From the NCBI RefSeq assembly GCF_001269925.1, contig NZ_LHVO01000012.1:1-64000 (forward strand): a stretch of DNA of 64,000 nt, written 5' to 3'. Under the pieces are notes generated by a model that was not told where the DNA came from, did not search any database, and saw only the letters and a list, made by a program, of their open reading frames with translations. The DNA comes from Pseudomonas sp. MIACH. GTDB lineage: Bacteria > Pseudomonadota > Gammaproteobacteria > Pseudomonadales > Pseudomonadaceae. Of the stretch, positions 16,566 through 25,794 are shown in pieces (within the stretch, counting starts at the first letter, position 1; each line of letters opens with the position of its first letter). Position numbers and translations under genes: made by a program.

Positions 16566-17318
16566 ATGGTCGCGAAGAAACTCAGCGCTCCAAACGTTAC
16601 CAAGACTCGATTGCTGGATGCGACAGAGGCTCTCTTCATTAAGTACGGTTATGACGCTGTCTTGTTACGGCAGATTACCGAGCGCGCCCAGGTGAACCTG
16701 GCTGCCGTGAACTACCACTTCGGGGACAAGGACTCCCTGATGAAGACCCTGCTGATGCAACGCCTGGAGCCGCTCAATGAACAGCGTCTGGAGCTGCTGG
16801 CGCGCTGCGAAGCCGAATCCGATGGCCCGCTGGATTGCGACACCTTGCTCGGCGTGCTCTTCGCCCCGGCCATGGGCCTGGAGCGCAGCGACCCGGCGAG
16901 CGGCGAAGGACGGTCGTTCATTCGTTTCCTCGGTCGGGTGTACAGCGACACCTCGCCGTTTATCCAGGAATACCTCAAGGTGCATTACCAACCGGTGTTC
17001 CAACGCTTCTTCGAAGCCTTCGCCCTGGCCTTGCCGGACCTACCGCGCAATGAGCTGGGAGTGCGCCTGCAATTTGCCCTCAAGGCCATTTCCGGGGTCA
17101 TGGCCGGCACCGAACTGCGCCTGCTGATGAATTCCATGAGCCTGGGCCGCCCGGCGACGGATGCCGAGGTGATGGCCAAGCTGATCACCCTGGTCTCGGC
17201 GGCGATTCGTGTGCCGCAGCAAAGCCCGGAAGCCGAGCACGCGCTGGCCAAGGTGCTGGATACCCAGCGTGCCATTCGTGAACAAGCGGCTGCGCCAGCT
17301 GCCAAGGCCTCGCGTTAA
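16566..17318 (+). CDS. TetR family transcriptional regulator, divergent from the efflux operon
   Basis: The 250-aa protein has an N-terminal TetR helix-turn-helix at about 14-62 (TRLLDATEALFIKYGYD, then AQVNLAAVNYHFGDKDSL). Its C-terminal ligand domain includes RFLGRVYSDTSPFIQEYL, as in the TetR_C group found in several efflux and fatty-acid regulators. ATG 16566 was preferred over upstream in-frame codons because the TetR domain starts right after it; only a weak GGAA lies before it. Position and orientation suggest it represses the ABC efflux operon and itself. Confidence 0.8.
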   Translation: MVAKKLSAPNVTKTRLLDATEALFIKYGYDAVLLRQITERAQVNLAAVNYHFGDKDSLMKTLLMQRLEPLNEQRLELLARCEAESDGPLDCDTLLGVLFAPAMGLERSDPASGEGRSFIRFLGRVYSDTSPFIQEYLKVHYQPVFQRFFEAFALALPDLPRNELGVRLQFALKAISGVMAGTELRLLMNSMSLGRPATDAEVMAKLITLVSAAIRVPQQSPEAEHALAKVLDTQRAIREQAAAPAAKASR

Positions 17319-17330
17319 CTCAAATCCCAG

Positions 17331-17361
17331 GCAAAAAAAAGCCCGCTGGGGCGGCGGGCTT
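17331..17361. terminator. Terminator-like hairpin after the TetR gene
   Basis: AAGCCCGC at 17339-17346 pairs with GCGGGCTT at 17354-17361 around a 7-base loop. An A-tract (17333-17340) precedes the stem, but no T-tract follows it on the plus strand. It would therefore be a better stop for minus-strand transcription. It starts 13 bases after the TetR stop. Confidence 0.5.
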
Positions 17362-17462
17362 GATGTGCAACATTTGTAACGGATGAGGCTTCACCCTACG
17401 TCTCGGGATGTGAATAAAACGTGAAAAATATGTAAGGGAAAGTTAGAGGCGAAAAAATAGCG

Positions 17463-17512
17463 ACTGTCAGCCGCCCGGCTGCCTTTCGTCGGTACCTGTT
17501 AATTCTGACAGT
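17463..17512. repeat. Inverted repeat ACTGTCAG / CTGACAGT upstream of the repeat protein gene
   Basis: ACTGTCAG at 17463-17470 and CTGACAGT at 17505-17512 are perfect inverted copies separated by 34 bases. They sit about 90 bases before the start at 17600. They could be a dimeric operator or part of a promoter. Nothing else is recognisable in 17362-17599 apart from an AT-rich stretch around 17410-17460. Confidence 0.25.
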
Positions 17513-17599
17513 AGGCGATTTCCTCGTTTGGGTATTTGATTTCCACAATGTTCAGCCGCTGAAAGTGGAATGCGATGCTTATTAACAGGAGCCGCTTAA

Positions 17600-19360
17600 A
17601 TGACCTCAGTCAAACAAAAACATCAGCTGGAGCCGGTAGATATTCCGTTGATGTTTCCTCGTATTGAAGATGACGTGGAGGGCGCCGATGGCGGGCTTGG
17701 CAGTCTGCATGTCACGCGTGACCTCGTCGTTCATGTGAACTATGCCTCGCCAGTGCCTGCGGGTACCACGTTCCAGCTGATGTGGCAGGGAGCAAATCCG
17801 GTAGGTTTTCATCTGGTTCGTGTTGGCGACCCACCGCGCACCCGTTTCCCTATTACGGTACCCGTTAACGTCATCCGTGAGCGCTGGGCCGACCCGGTGT
17901 ATTGCCGAATTATCCCGAGCAATGCGCCGCCTCAGCAAACACTACCACTGCGGCTCAGAGTCAACCTGCAGAGACCCGGCGGCAAGGCTCCCGAGCCAAC
18001 GGAAGACGGGCATCGCGGGCTGGTGTTTGAGCTTGAACCGGACGTGGCACTCGAAGGGGTCAGTGAAAAAAAAGCCAAGGTCGGGGTTCTGGTCACTTGT
18101 CGCAAGTGGCAGAACATGGGGGCTTATGACCTTCTTACGCTGGTTTGGGGGTCAGAAAAAATTGATCATCTGGTTCAGCCGGAAGAAGTTAATGACGACA
18201 TAATCCTCACAGTCACTCCAGAGATGATTCGTGCAGCCGGTGACAGCGAAACGCTTCCCGTGGCAATGACAGTGACGGGGAATACCGGAAACCTGCCCGA
18301 TGAGAATGCGCGTTGGTCAGTGGTTTCGCGTGTGGACGTGCATGCTGACAGTCAACGTATGGACTCGCCCTGGATTCAATACCCACCGGTCGACTCTAAG
18401 ATCGACCTTGCAGATATCGGCAATGGCGCTGTAGAGGTTGGTTGCTATGTGACAACGAATGATGCGCTGCTCTACACCCATATCCATATGTTTTGGGTCG
18501 GTACGGCGGAAGATGGTGCATCTGTTCCGCACTCGGAAACCAGAGCAATAGCAGGTGCCAAATCCCATTACTTTGAAGTGCCCAATGGCTTGGTCAGTGC
18601 AATTGCCAAGGGCCGTGCGATTGTCTATTACACGCTTGACGGTCCTGAAGGGACATCTGCGCGTTCAAACTACCGGCATGTGATCGTCGAAGGTGAAATC
18701 CGGCAGTGGAAGTCACCCACCGTAGAGGGAGAGTTGGATGGCCAAATTGACCCGGATCTCCCCGAGGCGACGATCCACGTACCGATACAAGACGGTTGGC
18801 GATCATTTGAAGCGCTGGAAGTGAAGCTGCTGGCCAGTGATACGGGCGGCACGGTGGAACACAGCATTGGTATCGTACTGGGTGATATTCCACCGGGCGA
18901 GGAGCAGTTGGATGTCGTGCTTGACGGGAAGGATCTGCGCCGATTCAAAGGACGCCTGACTGAACTGTTCTATACGGCGGCCAAGGAAGGCGAAAGGCCG
19001 CGTGAGTCTTTGCGCCGTGTGCTGAAAGTCGGTGAACTGGAAGCGGATATGCCCGCACCGATCGCTCGCGATGCGCCGGATGGCGTTCTCCATCTGGACA
19101 GCGTTTCGCCGTTTGGTACGCCGGTTGACGCGCCATTCAACGATGTGGAATTCGGCGATTGGATAGCGTTGCACATCAATGGTGTGCACAGCGTGGACTT
19201 GCTCAAACAGGTGAATATCCCCGGTGTTGCCCTGTCTTTTGACGTATTGCCGCGCGACGTGGAGCCCAACCGGGGCGAAGATACTTCGCTCTACTACACC
19301 CTCAAGCGAGGTAACTTGCCTGAGCGCTACTCCCTGACCACGCCCTTGCATATTGTTTGA
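17600..19360 (+). CDS. Protein of unknown function with about five tandem Ig-like repeats
   Basis: The 586-aa product has no signal peptide and no membrane segment, and I do not recognise a named family. By eye it consists of about five divergent modules of roughly 100-110 residues (about 34-125, 140-250, 262-370, 372-480 and 493-586). Each has a strand with hydrophobic-x-W/H-G (FQLMWQGANP, LTLVWGSEK, IHMFWVGTAE, LHINGVHS), a central V-rich strand and a final strand of the type AIVYYTLDGPEG or LYYTLKRGNLPE. This suggests beta-sandwich (Ig-like) repeats. CAGGAG at 17586-17591 supports the start. Base composition is lower in GC than the surrounding metabolic genes. A surface or secreted binding protein is possible, but export is not evident. 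Confidence 0.7.
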   Translation: MTSVKQKHQLEPVDIPLMFPRIEDDVEGADGGLGSLHVTRDLVVHVNYASPVPAGTTFQLMWQGANPVGFHLVRVGDPPRTRFPITVPVNVIRERWADPVYCRIIPSNAPPQQTLPLRLRVNLQRPGGKAPEPTEDGHRGLVFELEPDVALEGVSEKKAKVGVLVTCRKWQNMGAYDLLTLVWGSEKIDHLVQPEEVNDDIILTVTPEMIRAAGDSETLPVAMTVTGNTGNLPDENARWSVVSRVDVHADSQRMDSPWIQYPPVDSKIDLADIGNGAVEVGCYVTTNDALLYTHIHMFWVGTAEDGASVPHSETRAIAGAKSHYFEVPNGLVSAIAKGRAIVYYTLDGPEGTSARSNYRHVIVEGEIRQWKSPTVEGELDGQIDPDLPEATIHVPIQDGWRSFEALEVKLLASDTGGTVEHSIGIVLGDIPPGEEQLDVVLDGKDLRRFKGRLTELFYTAAKEGERPRESLRRVLKVGELEADMPAPIARDAPDGVLHLDSVSPFGTPVDAPFNDVEFGDWIALHINGVHSVDLLKQVNIPGVALSFDVLPRDVEPNRGEDTSLYYTLKRGNLPERYSLTTPLHIV

Positions 19361-19370
19361 GGCCGCTCGG

Positions 19371-20432
19371 TCAGATTTTCCAGTGGCTGGCGCTCTTCGC
19401 CAGCCGTTGGCGCATCGCGTCCACATTCGCCGCCAGTTGCACCGTCAACAATCGATACCCATCCAGCGCACTGTAAACCGGCGCATCCAGCATGGGCTCG
19501 CCGCCGCCGATAGGGCTGGGTCGCTCCAGCCGCTCCGTGACCCCCGACTTCAATGCCCGTGCCATCCCCACCAACTGCACTCGAATCTGCCGGTGTTCGG
19601 CTTTCAACATCACCTGCATGCGCGCCATCGCCTGTTCATCCCGAGGGTTCGGGCGGGTGTTGCCGAGAATCTCCAGGGTGCTGATGCACATGCGCAGATG
19701 CCGTTGGATGGCGTCCAGTTCGGTCATGGAAATCCGCACTTCCTTGGACACCGACGGCATCAGCGAGCGCAATTGCAGCATGGCGGCGTTCAAGCGGTTG
19801 AGCACCTTGAGGTGCTCATCATCGGTGACCGACTGGCCATTGATGATCCGACTATAGATCGCAGCGCAGTCGCGCAACGCGCTGGACAGGTTGTAGCGCC
19901 ACGAGTACACGGCATACAGCGGCAGGGCGAAGGAGAAGGCCAGGGCCAACACGATGCCGATGAGGATGTCGACCGTGCGCCACAAGCCATCCGAGATCGG
20001 ATTGTCACCGTGTCCGGCCACGATAAACACCGTGATCGCCGACAGCAGTGCGATGTAGCCGCCCTTGCCGATGGCGTGATAGGAAAAGAACCCGCACACC
20101 ACCGACATCAGCAGGTAGGTCAGCAGCGGCTGGCCGAAGTAGGCCTGTTGCACCACCAGCAACAAGCCGACGCTGGCGCCGATCAAGGTGCCGTAGGCGC
20201 GTTCCACGGCTTTCTTGCCGATATTGCCGTGGTGCTGCAAGCCGCCGATCACAATCAGCATGGTCACCGACGCCCATTCACCGTGGGGCAGGTTGATGCC
20301 GGTGGTCAGCAGGATCGTCGCCAGCAAGCCGATGGACACGCGCACGGCGTGGATCAGCTTGGCGTGGCGATAGCGGCGGTACGGGTCGAGCAAGGGGCGC
20401 AGCAGGCGCCGGGCGAAGAGTGGCAGGTTCAT
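19371..20432 (-). CDS. FUSC family inner-membrane protein
   Basis: The 353-aa protein has an N-terminal block of about six hydrophobic helices (about 35-190) with the FUSC/YccS-like segment RAYGTLIGASVGLLLVVQQA, then a helical cytoplasmic region. The family includes aromatic-acid efflux and fusaric-acid resistance proteins, and this shorter form lacks the second membrane domain of full-length YccS. I chose ATG 20432; a GTG at 20468 would add 12 residues, and neither has a good ribosome binding site. It is convergent with the repeat-protein gene, with only ten bases between stops, and follows the gapN-like gene on the same strand. Confidence 0.75.
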   Translation of the reverse strand: MNLPLFARRLLRPLLDPYRRYRHAKLIHAVRVSIGLLATILLTTGINLPHGEWASVTMLIVIGGLQHHGNIGKKAVERAYGTLIGASVGLLLVVQQAYFGQPLLTYLLMSVVCGFFSYHAIGKGGYIALLSAITVFIVAGHGDNPISDGLWRTVDILIGIVLALAFSFALPLYAVYSWRYNLSSALRDCAAIYSRIINGQSVTDDEHLKVLNRLNAAMLQLRSLMPSVSKEVRISMTELDAIQRHLRMCISTLEILGNTRPNPRDEQAMARMQVMLKAEHRQIRVQLVGMARALKSGVTERLERPSPIGGGEPMLDAPVYSALDGYRLLTVQLAANVDAMRQRLAKSASHWKI

Positions 20433-20481
20433 CAGTACTAAAGTGGCCTCGGTGTTGGAGAGGTGCACAATCCAAATGTGC

Positions 20482-22098
20482 TTAGAAGATATAGTCGGTG
20501 GTCAGGAAGCTTGAGTCACGGTTGCGCAGGATATCGCTGACCAGCGCCTTGTTGCTCTCCTGGAACTTTGTGGCCACCAGGGTGCGGATCGAAAACACGC
20601 GCAGCGCGTCATGTACCGACAACGTGCCCTCGGCCGAGTTCTTGCGTCCGTTGAACGGGAAGGTGTCTGGCCCGCGCTGGCACTGGGCATTGATATTGAT
20701 GCGGCCGACCTGATTGGCAAAGGTGTCCACCAGGCGCCCGACTTCCACGGCGTTGGTGCCGAAAATACTCAATTGCTGGCCGAAGTCCGAGTCGAGTACG
20801 TACTCGATCACCGTGTCCAGGTCACGGTAGGGCACGATGGGCACCACCGGGCCGAACTGTTCCTCGTGGTACACGCGCATCTGCGGGTTCACCGGGTACA
20901 GCACTGCCGGGTAGAAGAACGACCCACGGCTGGTACCGCCATTGGCATTCACCACCTGGGCGCCATGTTGTTGCGCATCGGCCACCAGCCCGTTGAGGTA
21001 ATCGACCTTGCCGATTTCCGGCAGCGGTGTCAGTGAGACGCCGTCTTCCCAGGGCATGCCGGGCTTGAGGGTCTCCAGCTTGCGGTTGAGTTTCTCGATA
21101 AAGCTATCGACCACGTCCTCATGCACAAACAGGATTTTCAACGCGGTGCAGCGCTGGCCGTTGAAGGACAACGAGCCGGTGACGGCCTCGCTGACGGCAT
21201 TGTCCAGGTCCACCTCGGGCAACACGATGCCAGGGTTTTTCGCATCCAGGCCCAGGGCGGCACGCAAGCGGTGTGGCTTGGGGTGCAGCTTTTTCAAGTC
21301 ACTGGCGGCTTTGTTGGTGCCGATAAAGGCAAAGATGTCGATCTTGCCGCTGGCCATCAATGCACTGACGGTTTCGCGGCCGCTGCCGTAGATCACGTTG
21401 ATCACCCCCGCCGGGAAGCTGTCGCGGAACGCCTCCAGCAACGGACGGATCAACAACACGCCGAGCTTGGCCGGCTTGAACACCACGGTGTTGCCCATGA
21501 TCAGCGCCGGGATCAGCGTGGTAAACGTCTCGTTGAGCGGGTAGTTGTAGGGGCCCATGCACAGCGCCACGCCGAGGGGCACACGGCGGATTTGCCCGAG
21601 GGTGTCCTGCTCCAGCTCGAAGCGGCTGCTGCGGCGGTCGAGTTCCTTGAGGGCATTGATGGTGTCGGTGATGTAGTCGCAGGTGCGGTCGAACTCTTTC
21701 TGCGAGTCCTTGAGGTTCTTGCCGATCTCCCACATCAGCAGCTTGACCACCGCGTCGCGCTGTTCGCGCATACGCCGCAAAAACGCTTCGACATGCTGGA
21801 TGCGGTCTGCCACGCGCATCGTCGGCCATTCCCCCTGGCCACGGTCGTAGGCGCGCACGGCGGCGTCGAGGGCGGTGAGGGCGGTCTCGGCGTCCAGCAA
21901 CGGCGTACTGCCGATGACTACGCGGCGGTCGCCCAATTGCACCGGGCTCTGCACCTGGGCCAAGGGGCCGTTCCACACCTGCAACTGGCCGTCCACCAGG
22001 TAATCACGCTGTTCGATGGGCGCCGCCAGGCGGTATTGCTCGGGAATATCGGCAACGCTGGTGGGAAACAGCTGGGCGAGCAGGTTGCTGGTGGTCAT
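20482..22098 (-). CDS. gapN: NADP-dependent glyceraldehyde-3-phosphate dehydrogenase-like aldehyde dehydrogenase
   Basis: The 538-aa product is an aldehyde dehydrogenase superfamily member of the GapN type, expected to oxidise glyceraldehyde 3-phosphate to 3-phosphoglycerate without phosphate while reducing NADP. The catalytic cysteine is in SLSFNGQRCTALKI. The Rossmann region has PYNYPLNETFTTLIPALIMG and NTVVFKPAK. The usual ELGGK general-base motif reads LGLDAKNP here, so the glutamate position is glycine. ATG 22098 follows AGGGGAA by a few bases; the open frame continues 51 bases further upstream. It is divergent from the Dyp peroxidase gene. Confidence 0.75.
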   Translation of the reverse strand: MTTSNLLAQLFPTSVADIPEQYRLAAPIEQRDYLVDGQLQVWNGPLAQVQSPVQLGDRRVVIGSTPLLDAETALTALDAAVRAYDRGQGEWPTMRVADRIQHVEAFLRRMREQRDAVVKLLMWEIGKNLKDSQKEFDRTCDYITDTINALKELDRRSSRFELEQDTLGQIRRVPLGVALCMGPYNYPLNETFTTLIPALIMGNTVVFKPAKLGVLLIRPLLEAFRDSFPAGVINVIYGSGRETVSALMASGKIDIFAFIGTNKAASDLKKLHPKPHRLRAALGLDAKNPGIVLPEVDLDNAVSEAVTGSLSFNGQRCTALKILFVHEDVVDSFIEKLNRKLETLKPGMPWEDGVSLTPLPEIGKVDYLNGLVADAQQHGAQVVNANGGTSRGSFFYPAVLYPVNPQMRVYHEEQFGPVVPIVPYRDLDTVIEYVLDSDFGQQLSIFGTNAVEVGRLVDTFANQVGRININAQCQRGPDTFPFNGRKNSAEGTLSVHDALRVFSIRTLVATKFQESNKALVSDILRNRDSSFLTTDYIF

Positions 22099-22250
22099 GT
22101 CACTTCCCCTGAAGTAGTTACAAAACATGACTAGAGAGTCACCCAACACAGGGCTCTATGGCAAGGCTTGTGCGCTTTGCAGTACGCACACGGGGCGTGT
22201 GGCCTGCTCTTCGAGATAGTAGACTGCGCGCCTTTCTTGAAGGAGTTCAC

Positions 22251-23114
22251 ATGAGTCAGTACCAGCCGGGCATTCTTGCCGCACCGGTGCCTTTGCAGGC
22301 ACGCCATCTGTTTTTTGCCGTGGACACCCTGGCAGCCGTGCCCGCTGCGCTGGACGCACTGGTGCAGTTGACCGATTCGGCGGCAGTGGTCGGGTTTGGC
22401 GAGCCGCTGGTAAACGCGCTGGGTGCAACGGTTGATGGCTTGCGCAGCTTTCCAACCGTGAGCGCGCCGGGCGCACACAACCCGTCTACCCAGCAGGCGC
22501 TGTGGGTCTGGCTGCATGGCGTTGATCGCGGCGAGTTATTGTTGCGCAGCCGCGCTTTCGAGAAGGCCCTGGCCCCGGCGTTTCGCCTGGTACAGTCGAC
22601 CGAAGGCTTCCGCTACAAGACCGGCTTCGACCTCACCGACTACGAAGACGGCACCGAAAACCCCCGCGACGACGCCGCCGTTGAAGCCGCCCTGACCGAC
22701 AGCGGCGCCAGCTTCGCCGCGATCCAGCAATGGCAACACGACCTCGATGGCTTCGCCGCGTTGCCCGCCCAGGAACGCGACCACATCATCGGCCGCCGCC
22801 ATGGCGACAACGAAGAGCTGGAAGACGCCCCCGAGTCCGCCCACACCAAACGCACTGCCCAGGAAAGCTTCAGCCCGGAAGCCTTCGTGGTACGCCGCTC
22901 GATGCCCTGGGCCGAAAACGGCCAGGCCGGGTTGATGTTCCTTGCATTTGGCCATTCCTTCGACGCGTTCGAAGCGCAACTGCGCCGCATGAGCGGGTTG
23001 GAAGACGGGATTGTCGATGGCTTGTACCGCATCAGCACGCCGTTGACCGGTGGTTACTACTGGTGCCCGCCGACCCTCGCTGGGCGGCTGGATCTGAGTG
23101 TGCTGGCAGGCTGA
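22251..23114 (+). CDS. Dyp-type heme peroxidase, YfeX-like
   Basis: The 287-aa protein has the two ferredoxin-like halves of Dyp peroxidases. The signature usually written GxxDGxxNP appears as DYEDGTENP (near 142-150), keeping the catalytic aspartate. A basic segment VVRRSMPW precedes the heme-side region LMFLAFGHSFDAFEAQL. There is no signal peptide, so it should be cytoplasmic or packaged. AAGGAG lies six bases before the ATG at 22251; the upstream in-frame codon at 22158 lacks a site. The family oxidises dyes and porphyrin-like substrates with H2O2. No encapsulin gene is adjacent. Confidence 0.82.
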   Translation: MSQYQPGILAAPVPLQARHLFFAVDTLAAVPAALDALVQLTDSAAVVGFGEPLVNALGATVDGLRSFPTVSAPGAHNPSTQQALWVWLHGVDRGELLLRSRAFEKALAPAFRLVQSTEGFRYKTGFDLTDYEDGTENPRDDAAVEAALTDSGASFAAIQQWQHDLDGFAALPAQERDHIIGRRHGDNEELEDAPESAHTKRTAQESFSPEAFVVRRSMPWAENGQAGLMFLAFGHSFDAFEAQLRRMSGLEDGIVDGLYRISTPLTGGYYWCPPTLAGRLDLSVLAG

Positions 23115-23234
23115 GCGTCTCTGCCTGGTAATCGTGGCTGAACATGAAAATTCGGACAGCCACGCAATCCCCCACTGAAAAAATCCCCATCTGCCCGTAA
23201 TCTAGACGCCTTCGCCACCCTGTCCGGATTGTTC

Positions 23235-24602
23235 ATGTCTTCTGTTGCCGATGGGCTCCCCCTCAATAAACGCCTGCCAGCCGTGATCGCAATTTCCCTG
23301 GGGATCGGCATGGCGACCCTGGACACGGCCATTGTCAACACGGCATTGCCGACCTTGGCCGAGGGGATTGGTACCGATTCCGCCTCGGTGATCTGGGTGG
23401 TCAACGCTTATCAGTTGGCGATTATCGCCACGGTGCTGCCGTTTGCGTCGCTCAGTGATGTGCTGGGCCACCGCCGGGTCTATCTCGGCGGTTTGCTGCT
23501 GTTTATCGTCTCGTCGCTGTTTTGCGGACTGGCCGGTTCGCTGGTGACCCTGACCGCTGCGCGAGTGGTGCAGGGGTTGGGGGCGGCGGCGATCATGAGT
23601 GTCAACACAGCCTTGCTGCGGCATATCTACCCGTCAAAAATGCTTGGGCGTGGCCTGGGCTATAACTCGCTGGTGGTGGGACTGGCCTTTACCCTGGGGC
23701 CGACCGCCGCTTCGGCGATTCTGTCGGTGGCGACCTGGCACTGGCTGTATCTGATCAATGTGCCGTTGGGTTTGCTGGCGTTGGCATTGGGCCTGCGCTC
23801 ATTGCCGACCCTGCCGATGACCGGGCATGCCTTCGACCGCCTCGCGGCCATGCTGTGTGCCGGCTTGTTCGCCTTGCTGGTGCTGGGGCTGGGCACGGCG
23901 GTGCATGGTGCGCAGGGGGCGTTGACCCTGGGCTTGATTGCGGTGGCGCTGGTGTGTGGCGCTTTGCTGCTGCGCCGACAGGCCGGGCACCCGGCGCCGA
24001 TGCTGGCTTTGGATCTGTTCAAGCGGCCGGTGTTTGCCTTGTCTTCCCTCACGGCCATTTGCGCCTTCAGCGCCCAGGGCCTGGCTTTTGTGTCGCTGCC
24101 CTTTCTGTTGCAGGCGGTGCTGGGGCATAGCCAGGTGGAAACCGGGTTCCTGATGACGCCGTGGCCGGCGGTGGTGGCGGTGATGGCGCTGGTCGCTGGG
24201 CGCCTGGCTGACCGTGTGTCCCTGGGCCTGCTGTGCGGTATCGGGCTGTTGATGTTGAGTGTGGGGATGGCCGCGTTGGCAACCTTGGGCAACGGTGCAT
24301 CGGCCTTCGATATTGGCTGGCGCATGGCGTTGTGCGGTGCCGGTTTCGGCTTCTTCCAGTCGCCCAACCTCAAGGCCTTGATGACCAGTGCACCGTTGGC
24401 GCGCAGCGGCGGGGCCAGCGGCATCGTGGCGATTTCGCGGTTGCTGGGGCAGACGCTGGGGGCGTCGTTGGTGGCGCTGTGTTTTCACCTGTCCCTTGGC
24501 GGTGGTCCGCAGTATGCGCTGTGGCTGGGGTGTGGGTTTGCGCTGGTGGGCGCCGTGGCCAGTGGCTTGCGTTTACTGCCCTACGGGAAAAAGCCGTTGT
24601 AA
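23235..24602 (+). CDS. MFS transporter, DHA2 (EmrB/QacA-like) drug/proton antiporter family
   Basis: The 455-aa membrane protein has about 14 hydrophobic segments. It carries the DHA2 motif LDTAIVNTALPTLAEG in helix 1 and the loop motif LSDVLGHRRVYLGG after helix 2. Motif C-like GLAFTLGPTAAS occurs in helix 5. ATG 23235 was chosen over TTG 23229. It probably exports a toxic compound. It has no adaptor or TolC gene next to it, and the following MFS gene on the same strand is 57 bases away. Confidence 0.82.
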   Translation: MSSVADGLPLNKRLPAVIAISLGIGMATLDTAIVNTALPTLAEGIGTDSASVIWVVNAYQLAIIATVLPFASLSDVLGHRRVYLGGLLLFIVSSLFCGLAGSLVTLTAARVVQGLGAAAIMSVNTALLRHIYPSKMLGRGLGYNSLVVGLAFTLGPTAASAILSVATWHWLYLINVPLGLLALALGLRSLPTLPMTGHAFDRLAAMLCAGLFALLVLGLGTAVHGAQGALTLGLIAVALVCGALLLRRQAGHPAPMLALDLFKRPVFALSSLTAICAFSAQGLAFVSLPFLLQAVLGHSQVETGFLMTPWPAVVAVMALVAGRLADRVSLGLLCGIGLLMLSVGMAALATLGNGASAFDIGWRMALCGAGFGFFQSPNLKALMTSAPLARSGGASGIVAISRLLGQTLGASLVALCFHLSLGGGPQYALWLGCGFALVGAVASGLRLLPYGKKPL

Positions 24603-24659
24603 AACCTGCGATGGGAGGGCTACCGTGGCGACCTGAATATTTCGGGATGTTTCAGATTT

Positions 24660-25793
24660 ATGTCCAGCCTGGCCCTCCGCACTGCTGATACCCATTCCCG
24701 CCGCGCTGCGTTGACCCTGGCGTTATGCTTGCCCAGTGACGTGTTGCTCTATCTGCTGCTGCCCATGGAGTCCCAGGCCTTCGGCATCACGCTGGCCCAG
24801 GCCGGAGTATTGCTGGCGGCCAACCGCCTGGTGCGGATTTTCGGCTACCGGCATGTGTTGAATTTCTACGCGCGTAACGGTGATCGCCTGACCTGCATGA
24901 TCGCCGCCGGCGCCGCCACCCTATGCGCCTTGGGCAATTCGGTGCTGTCGGGCTTTGCCGCATTGTTGGGACTGCGGCTGGTGTGGGGCCTGTGTTTCGC
25001 CGCGTTGAACCTGTCGACCCAGGTCTTGGCCACCTCCGAGCCGGAGGGCGCCGCGCGCCGGGCCGGGCGTTCGCGGGCCTTGATTGCCTGGGGGCCGATG
25101 CTGGCGTTGCCGTTCGGTGGCTGGCTGACGCTGTGGGCCGGGCCACGTCCGATCTTTGTGATCCTCGCCGGCTGTTGCCTGGTGGGGCTGTGGATGGCGC
25201 GCAGCCTGCCCAGCGCCGCGCATGATTTGCACAGCACCCCGGGACGTCGCTTCAAATGGCCCGACAGCGTGGCGCTGTGGTCGTTTATCGAAGGCGTGGC
25301 GCTGGATGGACTGTTTATTTTCGGTCTGTCGATCCAGGCGCAAAAGCTGCTCGGCGGCGACGCGGTGCTGATCGCGGGCGGCTTGATGGCGCTGCGTTAT
25401 GTCTCGGAAATGCTCTTGAGTCCCCTGGGCGGCCACGCGGCCCAGCGCTTTGGCGCCACCTCGATGCTGTTGCTGTTTTCGTTCCTGAGTGCCTTGGCGT
25501 TGACGGCGTTCGGCAGCTATTGGGTGATCGTCGGTGCGGCGGCGGTGTTGGTGCTGCGCGCGCTGCAACTGCCCCTGGTAACCACCCTGGTCGCCGAGCG
25601 CAACCCCGGTTCGATGCGAGTGTCGGCCCTGGCGTCCAATGCGGTATGGCGTGACATCGGCGCGGGCCTCGGGCCACTGCTGGCGGGCCTGCTATTGCCC
25701 GTGGCCTCGGCGCCCCTGGTGTTTGGCGTGGCAGGGGCGGCGATTGCGGTGAGTGCGGTGTTCTGCTGGCGCACTCGCGTGGCTGCAGACTGA
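24660..25793 (+). CDS. MFS transporter of unknown substrate
   Basis: The 377-aa protein has about 11-12 hydrophobic helices and the MFS domain layout, with the basic loop RLVRIFGYRHVLNFYARNG after helix 2 and a central cytoplasmic loop near 175-195. It is shorter than the preceding transporter and not closely related to it. Its stop lies two bases from the convergent stop of the DUF3087-type gene. Substrate cannot be inferred. Confidence 0.72.
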   Translation: MSSLALRTADTHSRRAALTLALCLPSDVLLYLLLPMESQAFGITLAQAGVLLAANRLVRIFGYRHVLNFYARNGDRLTCMIAAGAATLCALGNSVLSGFAALLGLRLVWGLCFAALNLSTQVLATSEPEGAARRAGRSRALIAWGPMLALPFGGWLTLWAGPRPIFVILAGCCLVGLWMARSLPSAAHDLHSTPGRRFKWPDSVALWSFIEGVALDGLFIFGLSIQAQKLLGGDAVLIAGGLMALRYVSEMLLSPLGGHAAQRFGATSMLLLFSFLSALALTAFGSYWVIVGAAAVLVLRALQLPLVTTLVAERNPGSMRVSALASNAVWRDIGAGLGPLLAGLLLPVASAPLVFGVAGAAIAVSAVFCWRTRVAAD

Positions 25794-25794
25794 C

